Shown piece by piece: positions 1 through 7,707 of a DNA stretch of 10,252 bases; the stretch's first letter is position 1, and each line of letters starts with the position of its first letter. The notes beneath the pieces were generated by a model. That model saw nothing but the letters and a program-made list of their open reading frames with translations. It made no database searches and was not told the DNA's origin. The translations under genes and the position numbers were made by a program. This DNA is from Patescibacteria group bacterium UBA5124. GTDB taxonomy: Bacteria > Patescibacteriota > Gracilibacteria > Absconditabacterales > Absconditicoccaceae. The stretch is from positions 1 through 10,252 of the forward strand of contig DHYS01000037.1 of NCBI GenBank assembly GCA_002414185.1, given 5' to 3'.

Positions 1-1218
1 ATGCTCCTTATCTGAGACCTTCACATTACTTCCAAAATCAAAGATACGCTGATAACAGAACTTAAAACTTTTATATCAGCACATCCAGAAGATCAGCACA
101 TCGTCTTTTTGTGAGATTATGTGTATCATTTTTCTTATGATAGAAATGCTTTGCTTGCACTGTACAACCTTTTTGGAGAGCTTTTTGAACAAGGGAAACA
201 GGTCTATATTCTTGCCGGAAATCACGATCGACTAGGGGATTCTTTTGTCTTTGAAGAAGCTCAGAAAGCTTTTTGATTGCTGGATAAATACAATATCTCT
301 CATGTAGGAAAACTGAAATTTATCACAGAACCGTTCTTGGAAACCATAGAAGGTCAACAGGTTCTCTTTTTTCCCTATATGATCAAAAACCTAGAATTAC
401 CTCAACGAGAGTCGATTCCTCAACAGCTCCAATCTATTTCATATCTAGCAGAATCTACTAACAAAAATGAGCAAAAATCACGAATAATCAATAATCTATT
501 AGCTTCTTATACTGAAAAATACCCAAATCTTTTAGTGATTCATCATTATTATCTTCATAATACTCAGTTCCCAGGACAGAAATCAAGATTTTCTTATAAA
601 GATATCGCGCTTTCAGAAGTCTTTCTTCAAAACGCACAGATAAAGATGATTTCATGACATCTTCATCAAGGTTTTTCTCTTCATAATTATCTTTGTACGG
701 GAAGCGTTTGGTCGACAAGTTCTTTGGAAATCAATCAGCAAAAATATCTTTTTCAAATTACATGAAATACTATCAAAGCAACGCCAATCACTATCAATCC
801 ATACATCCAATTAGCTACCGATCATCAGCTCAACAAAGAAGAAATAAAAAATCAGATTGAAAATATTGTAGCATCTAATCAATCCAATTTTACTACATCT
901 TCACGACCCATTGATTTTGGACAAAAAGAAGAAATTCCACTCAACAAAGTAAATCTTTCACTTAAGGTGGATCAAGTAAATTACGAAGAAATCCAAAAAT
1001 ATCTCGATGAAGACCTAATCACGCAGCTCAGAGATCTAAAGCTCAAAAAAGCCCTAGATGTATCTTCGGCAGATCTTCTCGAAAAACTTAAGGTCTCCTC
1101 ATCTGACCTCACCACCTTCGCTGACTGGAAAACTATCCTCAAATCCTATATCCAGCAAAAATTTGGTAATGAATATCCTCAGTATGAAAAGATTCTACAA
1201 GAATTAAAGGTAATATAA
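1..1218 (+). CDS. Metallophosphoesterase, SbcD/Mre11-like (UGA=Gly)
   Basis: This 405-residue protein is read with UGA as Gly and ends in TAA. The calcineurin-like phosphoesterase motifs appear in order: GDLH (residues 5-8), LGD (37-39), GNHD (73-76), a His pair (181-182) and GHLH (219-222), which together supply the ligands for two metal ions. The start at base 1 suits the family, because motif I normally lies a few residues from the N-terminus; no upstream sequence is visible to confirm it. TGA codons are at 13, 112, 274, 655 and 763, and three of them encode the glycines of motifs I, II and V. Residues from about 225 on lack the fold's motifs and end in a charged helical tail, compatible with an SbcD-type capping region. 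SbcD is a DNA end-processing nuclease that works with the ATPase SbcC, but no sbcC follows; a terminator does. The general family is secure; the nuclease role and substrate are inferred. Confidence 0.85.
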
Positions 1219-1224
1219 AAAAGG

Positions 1225-1246
1225 CGACCTCAAAGGTCGTTTTTTT
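1225..1246 (+). terminator. Intrinsic terminator after the phosphoesterase gene
   Basis: A 6-bp stem (cgacct at 1225-1230, aggtcg at 1234-1239) has a 3-nt loop and is followed directly by seven T. It begins 7 nt after the TAA stop and separates this gene from the next promoter. Confidence 0.85.
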
Positions 1247-1268
1247 GATTATTTTCTTGTTAAAAAAT

Positions 1269-1297
1269 TTGACAAATCTTCTCTTCCTAGTTATAAT
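1269..1297 (+). promoter_or_regulatory. Consensus sigma-70 promoter of the UPF0371 gene
   Basis: TTGACA (1269-1274) and TATAAT (1292-1297) are both perfect matches to the consensus with a 17-nt spacer. Transcription should start near 1304, giving an A-rich leader of about 32 nt before the ATG at 1336. This is the strongest promoter match in the window. No operator-like repeat is seen around it. Confidence 0.85.
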
Positions 1298-1335
1298 TAA
1301 GTAATAAAAATTTTTATAACAAAAACAAAAACTTC

Positions 1336-2439
1336 ATGAATAGTACAGATATTGTGAACTATAAAAAGAAAGGATTTGATGGGGAAAAATATATTACTCT
1401 TCAAAAACAACATATTCTTGAAAGAATTGAAAAATTTTCTAAAGGGAGATTGTATCTCGAAATAGGAGGAAAATTTTTGTATGATACGCATGCAGCGAGA
1501 GTGTTTCCTGGATTTATACCAGATAGTAAGAAACGTATTTTTGCAGCACTCAAAGATAAAGCAGAAGTATTGTTTTGTGTAAATGCAAACGATATTATTC
1601 ATGATAGACAACTTACCAATCAAGATATTGATTACAAAACACAAGTACAAAATGCTATCAAAAGAATTGAAATAGAGCTTGGAATTAAACCACATATTGT
1701 AATCAATAATATAGATGTTCAAACTAGTTTTGATAAGATTCTCGAATTTGAACAAGATTTTCAACGTAAAAACTACAGAGTATGGGAAAGATATAAGATT
1801 ACAGGATATCCTCATAATACTAAGTCTATTCTTTCAGAAAGCGGATTTGGAAATGATGATCATATTCCATTAACAAAAAATCTGATTTTGGTTACCGGTC
1901 CGGCTTCCAATTCAGGGAAAATGTCTACCTGTCTCGGGCAGATTTACAATGATCACCAAATAGATATCGAATCAGGATATGCAAAATATGAAACCTTCCC
2001 TGTACGAAATCTTCCATTAGAACATCCTATCAATCTTGCTTACGAAGCAGCAACTGTAGATATTTGAGATTATAATATGGTAGATCCGTATTATCTCAAA
2101 GATACAGGAAAAGAATCTATTAATTACAATAGAGATGTAGAAGCATTTGAAATTGTAACAAGTATTGCAAAAGGAATTATTTCCAAAGATAATTTTATGT
2201 GAACATATAGTTCTCCTACAGCTATGGGTATTTCTACTTCAGGGTTCTGTATTACTAATGACGAAATGGTTTCAGTTGCTTCTCTCCAAGAAATTAGAAG
2301 AAGAAGAGGTCGATATCAAGAAGTTGTTGATAGAGGAGAAGGTGATGTTCAATGGATTGAAAAATGTAATGAAATTGAAACTAAATGTTTAGAATATATA
2401 AAAGCCAAAGGATATGATGAAAACATTAAATTAGATTAA
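1336..2439 (+). CDS. UPF0371 / DUF1846 family protein, short form
   Basis: The 367-residue product reads through TGA at 2065 and 2200 as Gly and ends in TAA. From memory of the family, its UPF0371 (DUF1846) features are an N-terminal LEIGGKFLYDTHAARVFPGF segment (from about residue 41), a glycine-rich loop ending in SGKMSTCLGQIYND (around 195-210), GYAKYETFPV, NLAYEAATVD, and a TYSSPTAMG plus GFCITNDE block. The biochemical function is unknown; the SGK loop suggests nucleotide or phosphate binding, which is inference. Family members I know are about 490-510 residues, so this one stops roughly 130 residues early, just after the EIRRRRGRY segment. The ending looks genuine because TAA is followed at once by a terminator. 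The start lacks a Shine-Dalgarno sequence but follows a perfect promoter. It is a single-gene unit. Confidence 0.85.
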
Positions 2440-2441
2440 AG

Positions 2442-2467
2442 AAAAATCCCCGAATAGGGGATTTTTT
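2442..2467. terminator. Bidirectional terminator between convergent genes
   Basis: A stem tcccc (2447-2451) / gggga (2457-2461) with a 5-nt loop is flanked by an A-run on the left and a T-run on the right. It therefore works as a hairpin plus U-tract on either strand. It starts 2 nt after the UPF0371 stop and 1 nt beyond the def stop, so one element probably ends both convergent transcripts. Confidence 0.85.
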
Positions 2468-2468
2468 C

Positions 2469-2972
2469 TTATTTCTTTTTTTTCTTTTCTATTAATTTGT
2501 CAGTAAACAGGATTCCATCCAAATGATCTATCTCATGTTGGATAATTACTGCGTTAAAATCTTTCAGCTTTTTCTTTTGCTTGTTTCCTTTGATGTCCAA
2601 ATATTCTACAATAATAGATTTATGTCTTTTTACTAATCAAAGACAGTCTGGTAAAGAAATACATGCCTCTTCCCAGATGATCATCTCTTGAGAAGCTTCT
2701 TTGATAATAGGATTTATCATGATAGTTTCTCCCAAAAATTTATCATCTTTTCATTTTTTTTGATCCCATTGAGTAGTTGCAATCATACGAATATTTCTTC
2801 CTGCTTGTGGCGCTGCCAGTCATACTCATTTATTTCTTCGCATAAGTTTTATAAGATCTGCAGCAAATTGTTTTAATTCTGGAGTGATGTTTTCTATATT
2901 TTCAGAAATATGTCTAAGGATAGGATTGTGATCTCATGTCTGTATTGTGTATTTTTTTGCAAGAGTAGTCAT
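2469..2972 (-). CDS. def: Peptide deformylase (UGA=Gly)
   Basis: This 167-residue enzyme removes the N-formyl group from nascent proteins in the cytoplasm, using a metal ion bound by one Cys and two His. All three family motifs are present: GVGLAAPQ (residues 49-56), the Cys motif as EACIS (Cys104), and HEIDH (146-150; His146, Glu147, His150) followed by LDGILF. Both glycines of GVGLAAPQ are encoded by TGA (plus-strand TCA at 2826 and 2820), so a standard-code reading destroys the enzyme. Other TGA codons lie at plus-strand TCA positions 2934, 2751 and 2637. The Cys motif has Ala where the family normally has Gly (EGCLS). Length is typical for the family, with a lysine-rich C-terminus. The start ATG (2970-2972) follows a T-rich leader without a Shine-Dalgarno sequence. 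No fmt gene is adjacent. Confidence 0.95.
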
Positions 2973-3014
2973 AAAAAAAGTTAAAAAAACTAAATGACAA
3001 ACTGATATAATGTT

Positions 3015-3042
3015 TATATATAACTTTCCCCTTGAAAATCAA
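3015..3042 (-). promoter_or_regulatory. Candidate def promoter
   Basis: On the minus strand TTGATT (plus 3037-3042) and TATATA (plus 3015-3020) are 16 nt apart; TATAAA two bases further on would give 18. The start site would be about 35 nt upstream of the def ATG. The region is very AT-rich, so chance matches are likely. Confidence 0.35.
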
Positions 3043-3059
3043 TACAAAAAATATATAAG
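3032..3059 (+). promoter_or_regulatory. Candidate tRNA-Ser promoter
   Basis: TTGAAA (3032-3037) and TATAAG (3054-3059) are 16 nt apart. Its -35 box abuts that of the candidate def promoter on the other strand. Initiation near 3066 would give a precursor tRNA with a leader of about 55 nt. No better match lies closer to the tRNA. Confidence 0.4.
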
Positions 3060-3121
3060 ATACCGCTGTAAGCAGTTCAACCGGACCTGAGTTATTAGGT
3101 TCCAACTATAAAGTATACCGT

Positions 3122-3211
3122 GGAGAGATGGCAGAGCGGTTGAACGCGGCAGTCTTGAAAACTGTTGTCCGGGCAACCGGACCGTGGGTTCGAATCCCAC
3201 TCTCTCCGCCA
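3122..3211 (+). tRNA. tRNA-Ser(UGA), CCA encoded
   Basis: The 90-nt class II tRNA has acceptor strands ggagaga (3122-3128) and tctctcc (3201-3207), discriminator G and encoded CCA (3209-3211). The anticodon stem gcagt / actgt encloses loop cttgaaa (3154-3160), placing anticodon TGA at 3156-3158. A long variable arm (gtccgggcaaccggac region) and a gggttcgaatccc T-arm confirm serine identity. This anticodon reads UCA and related Ser codons. It is not the decoder of the recoded UGA, which would need anticodon UCA. The hydrolase start codon follows after 18 nt, with no promoter or terminator visible between them. Confidence 0.96.
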
Positions 3212-3229
3212 TTTATTCTAAACCATCGT

Positions 3230-4309
3230 ATGATAAACAGAAAAGTGTTTACTATGAAATTTCTTTTTTCATTAGGATTCATCTTTTTGTTTGTATTCCT
3301 TATGGTATATGCAAACAACCTTCCTAAAGAAGAAGAAAAAATTGTAGTTAATCCAAGTTTTGTGTGATACAACGAATGATCAACTTCTGATATTGTTATA
3401 GATAGTGTAACTATTGATGTATGACAAGATAATAATGTTGGAGTATTGCAATATATTGTACAACCAGGAGATGTGCTTAGCAAGATTGCTAGCATGTTCG
3501 GTACTACAGTAACAAATATCCAGAAAGTAAATAAATTGAATGGTCCTATTAAACCAGGTCAAAAATTGGTAATTACCAATGATGATGATGGATTTTTGTA
3601 TGCTATTCCTCAAAATATAAACATAGTAGTCTTTGTAAATAAGTATAGTCTCAATAAAGATGATTTCATGACATTGAACTATATACAAGACGAATCAGAA
3701 ATATTATATCAATGACAAGATGTTTTCCTAAATATAACTAAAGAACAAGCTTATGATAATGGGTTGTTAGAAAGACCTAAGCCAGTTATCGTAATTAAGC
3801 CTACAAATGCATATAAACCTACTATAAATAAACCAGTTGTGAAAAAACCTGTAGTAAGTTCAAGTTCATCTGATGATGATACTCCAGCTACTCCTGCTAA
3901 GAAATCTACAGTAATATCTCAATGGGTATTTAAGAAAGATATTAAGAATAGTTTCTATCCAGGATACTGTACATGGTATGCTGCTATTATATCACCAGAA
4001 ATATTCCCATATTCTTCAGAAAATAAACAAGAAAGATTATTCTGAGGTAATGCTCGTGAATGGTGTACTAATGCTAAGAAAGCTGGATTTAGAGTAGGAA
4101 GTAAACCTGCTGTTGGTGCATTGATTGTATATAAGAAATGATGAAGATTAGTTTCAGCTGGACACGTTGGTAAAGTAATTAACTACTATCCAGATGATGG
4201 AAAGATGATTATTAGAGATATGAACCGAATAGCTAAGTTTATTGTTACAGAACGTCGAGAAGAAACAAGTAATTCAAATATTAGTTGTTATATATATCCA
4301 GGTAAATAA
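3230..4309 (+). CDS. Secreted LysM-CHAP peptidoglycan hydrolase (UGA=Gly)
   Basis: The 359-residue product has a basic start and one hydrophobic N-terminal segment (about residues 10-28), either a signal peptide or an anchor. One clear LysM domain follows (74-115, beginning QYIVQPGDVLSKIASMFG), then a weaker LysM-like repeat to about 177, a Pro/Lys/Ser-rich linker and a C-terminal CHAP domain. The CHAP nucleophile is Cys247 in GYCTWY, the His is His312 in AGHVG, and Asp330 in RDMN is a likely third residue. LysM binds peptidoglycan glycans and CHAP cleaves its peptides as an amidase or endopeptidase, so this is a wall-remodelling enzyme or a lysin against other cells. TGA-encoded glycines are at 3365, 3377, 3422, 3713, 4043, 4139 and 4142, the last two in tandem. 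An in-frame ATG at 3254 is an equally possible start (351 residues). It lies directly behind tRNA-Ser and may share its transcript. Confidence 0.88.
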
Positions 4310-4311
4310 AC

Positions 4312-4348
4312 AAAAAATGGACTAGAAAAAAACTAGTCCATTTTTTTT
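4312..4348 (+). terminator. Intrinsic terminator after the LysM-CHAP gene
   Basis: A perfect 8-bp stem tggactag (4318-4325) / ctagtcca (4333-4340) has an all-A 7-nt loop and is followed by eight T. A preceding A-run extends the stem. It starts 2 nt after the stop codon. Confidence 0.93.
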
Positions 4349-4396
4349 GTATCAATAAAATTAAAAAACACAGGTAGAACAGGAAAATATCTTTAC

Positions 4397-4424
4397 TTGA
4401 AAACACGTCTATTTTCACTACACT
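4397..4424 (+). promoter_or_regulatory. Candidate promoter of the PBP gene
   Basis: TTGAAA (4397-4402) and TACACT (4419-4424) are 16 nt apart, placing initiation near 4431, about 31 nt before the ATG at 4462. The upstream gene ends in a strong terminator, so a promoter is expected here, but the -10 match is only 4 of 6. Confidence 0.35.
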
Positions 4425-4461
4425 ACCGCACGTACTATTTTATTATTTATTAGTAGTGTGT

Positions 4462-7400
4462 ATGCATTGACAAAACAAAAGTTTCTATACAAATGGAATC
4501 AATAATGGAGTTAGATTCTCTACAAAATCGTCATTTAAAAATAACAATCATAAAAAAATAAAACTGAAGAAAATTCTAGCATGAGTTGGAATTTTTTTGA
4601 TTATTGTATTTGCTTTTTGGTTTACAAAAAACGTAATTCAAGGATTGCCTGATATTTCTAATATAAGTAGTATGGTTTTTTCAGAAGCTACAACTATAGA
4701 AGATAGAAATGGACAGGTATTGTATAAATTATATGAAGAAAATAGAGAATATGTACCATTTTCTGGTATCTCTCAAAATATGATCAATGCTATTGTTGCT
4801 ATGGAAGATCAACGTTATTGGGAACATAATGGTTTAGATCCAATGGGTATTGTTAGAGCAGGATTTAATAATCTTTTGCATCCAGGTAGAGGAATGCAAG
4901 GAGCTTCTACAATACAACAGCAGTTATTAAAAAATATTCTTCTTAATAAGGATCAGAAAAGAGAAACTACTCAACAGAAGATTATAAGAAAATTGAGAGA
5001 ACTTCTTCTTACAAGTAGATTAAATGGTATTGTAGAAAAACAAATCAAGAAAGAAGGAAAAGATCTATCAAGTGATGAATTGCGTAAAGAAATGAAAGAT
5101 AAAGTTCTTGAGTTATATCTTAATTATATTCCTTTTGGAAATAATGCATTTGGTGTAGAAGCAGCATCAAAAACTTATTTTGATAAATCTGCTAAAGATA
5201 TAGATATTATGGAAGCATCAGTTTTAGCCTCTATTCCAAAGAGTGCTTCTATATACAATCCTTATAGAAATAGAGCAAGACTTATGGGAGAATTTGCTGC
5301 TACAGATAGTAATGGAAACAAGATTTCTATAACAGGAGAAGTTTTGTCTTCTATACAAGCTCAAGTTTCAAGCACATTCGCATCTATAAGTATCAAAAAC
5401 AAAGATAATAATTTTATTACTGTTCTTGAATCTTTGGGAACATTCTCTGTATCTGGTTCGGGATGATCATACGTAGTTAAATACTCTCCTGGAAGAAAAG
5501 ATTCAGCGCTTACAAGAATGTATGAAGACGGATATATTACAGAAAATGAACTTAAGCAAGCTTTCTTAGAATCGATTACGTATACATTCCGCAAAAATAA
5601 AGTAGATATGTTAGCTCCTCATTTTGTACAATGGATTATAGAAGAATTAGAAAAACAATATGATAAAGAGACATTGTTTAAAGGAGGAATTGTAGTTAAG
5701 ACATCTCTTGATTATGAAATGCAAAAACTAGCTGAAGAATCTATGCTTGCAAATATGGGAGTACTTCAGGAAAATGGTGCAAACAATTCTGCTATGATCT
5801 ATCTTGATTCAAAAAATGGAGATGTGCTTGCTTATGCAGGATCAATCAATTATTTTGATGAAAAGATTGAAGGACAAAATGATATGATAAGAAGACCTAG
5901 ACAATCATGATCGTCAATCAAACCATTGATATATGCGCTTTGATTTGAGAAATTACCAATAACGTTAGATACTCCTATCTTTGATATACCATTTCAAATA
6001 GGTAAAGATAAACCAAATAATGCAGATGATAAGTTTTATGGAATGCTTCCATTGAAATATGCATTAGCTCAAAGTAGAAATATCCCAGCAGTAAAAATGT
6101 TTACAGCTCTTGGATGAGAAGAAGTTGCTAAACCATTCTTACAAAGTTTGGGAATATCTGGAGTGCAGAGTAATGTAGAGTATGGATATACGCTTGCTTT
6201 ATGAGCAGCTGAAATTACTATGCTTCAATTAGCTAAAGCATATACATATCTATCGGCAGTTACTCCTGCTGAAATCAATCCTATTTTAGAGATTAGATCA
6301 AGAGATGGTTCTCTTATCTATCAAAAAGAAGTAGTACAAAAGGAAAAAATTATAGAACCAGGAATTTCTTATCTTATATGGAAAATTCTTTCAGATCCAG
6401 GAAATAGATTAGCAGGATGGGTAAGTAAATTTAATGTTAAAGGATTGTCTCTGGCACTTAAAACAGGAACATCAAATGCTAAGACGGATAAAGGAAATCG
6501 TCCTAGAGATTGATGGTTAGCTGGATATAATGCTAGCAAGGTACTTATCATGTGGGCTGGAAATGCAAATGGTACTCCAATGAATAGAAATGCCTTTGGA
6601 GGTACGATCCATGCTAATCCTATGAAAGATTTCTTCACAAAACTAGTAAACAATAATTATATTACCAATGATCTAATTAAGCCTGTAGATGTATCTAATG
6701 TTCAGATTTCAAAAATATCTGGAAAGACTGCTACAGATAAAACTCCTGCGGCATTAGTTGTAGATACTATGTATTATATTCGTGGAGTTTGATTATGACA
6801 AGATGATGGAGCAGAGGTATTTGATTATGATATATCTTGTAATGGAGCGCAAAGCCAATATACGCCAATATCAGATCTTAAGAAAGGATATCTGATTACT
6901 CCTACAAGTTTTATGCCAGGAAGAATGGATCTAGAAGATATTACTAACTGGTGGAAAATAGCATCTACCTTTACAGGGATTGCAAAAGATAGCGCTTTTT
7001 CAAGTGGAAATGTTATGTATAACTATAATACTATCTTTGTAACAAAACCAACTCAGGGATGTGAAGGAAGAGAGGTAAAAGAGGATACAACGATAAAAGT
7101 AAATCTCATCAAGCCATCTAATACAAAGGTATCATCTAAATTTGTATTGTGGTATGATGTAGCAGCGGATAAATGAATAAAGTCTGTGATGTTGTTTGCA
7201 GATGGTCAACAAGTTGCTCAATTCCCATATAGATGAACACAAAAAACAATAAATGAATTACAATATGTTTCTACTTCTCTCAAAGATGGTGATCATGCGA
7301 TGGAGTTGATTGTGATGGATAAAGATGGATATTCTAATAAGAAATCATTTACCCTTACAATAACAACATCAGATACACAGGCACCAGTTATCTTAGAAGA

Positions 7401-7626
7401 TAAAACTCAGATTAAGCAAGAAGATGGTAAGTATCAAGTATCTATTATATTAGATGATGATCTATCATATGTAGATAAATGAACGGTAAGTGTTGGTATA
7501 ACAAAACTAGTAGACTTTAATGGAAGTGTAGCTTCATTTACTATAGATGCACTTGCTCCAGTTACTGTTGTAGCTACAGACGCCTACGGTAACAAAGTTG
7601 AAAAGACAATAAATCTGACTATATAA
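4462..7626 (+). CDS. Class A penicillin-binding protein with C-terminal Ig-like domains (UGA=Gly)
   Basis: This 1054-residue bifunctional enzyme polymerises glycan strands and cross-links their peptides outside the membrane. A basic cytoplasmic tail of about 37 residues leads to one membrane segment (about 38-56). The GT51 glycosyltransferase follows, with MEDQRYWEHNG (catalytic Glu115) and QGASTIQQQLLKN. The transpeptidase has SSIK (Ser484, Lys487), SRN (538-540) and KTG (667-669). AGNANGTPM after KTG resembles the PBP1C/1A group. Two Ig-like modules (about 875-970 and 974-1054) form the C-terminus. Thirteen TGA codons are read as Gly (4468, 4582, 5464, 5908, 5941, 6115, 6202, 6511, 6790, 6796, 7174, 7234, 7480); the one at 5908 sits just before Ser484. 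ATG 4462 is chosen because the next in-frame ATG lies beyond the membrane segment. Residues about 275-340 insert a Ser/Thr-rich stretch into the linker between the two catalytic domains. Confidence 0.93.
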
Positions 7627-7650
7627 TATAGGTATATATACATACAAAAG

Positions 7651-7679
7651 AAACCTCCCCGACAAAGGGAGGTTTTTTT
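7651..7679. terminator. Terminator after the PBP gene, probably bidirectional
   Basis: A stem cctccc (7654-7659) / gggagg (7667-7672), extended by an A/T pair on each side, has a 7-nt loop and seven T. On the minus strand the same hairpin is followed by tttctttt, so it may also end the convergent gene whose stop codon is at 7708-7710. Confidence 0.88.
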
Positions 7680-7707
7680 AATAATATATTTTAAACTATA
7701 TATTTAA

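Noticed and set aside
1297..1815. Minus-strand open frame of 172 codons
   Set aside because: It is antisense to the UPF0371 gene and spans that gene's promoter. Its hydrophobic, Phe/Ile-rich composition is what the reverse of an AT-rich coding region gives.
3065..3104. Reverse-strand CAGGTCCGG similarity to the SRP RNA tip
   Set aside because: The bases after the loop do not pair as in SRP RNA (GAACTGC instead of GGAAGCAGC), and no closing helix is found.
3156..3158. Anticodon TGA of the tRNA as the decoder of the recoded UGA
   Set aside because: Anticodon UGA pairs with UCA serine codons. Decoding UGA needs anticodon UCA, and no such tRNA is in the window.
3106..3495. Minus-strand open frame beginning over the tRNA
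   Set aside because: Its N-terminal SGIRTHGPVARTTVFKTAA stretch is the well-known translation artefact of an antisense serine tRNA, and it overlaps the LysM-CHAP gene.
1..7626. Many short open frames broken at TGA, resembling a field of pseudogenes
   Set aside because: The breaks are all TGA, never random TAA, TAG or frameshifts, and the joined frames keep every catalytic motif. Recoding explains all of them.
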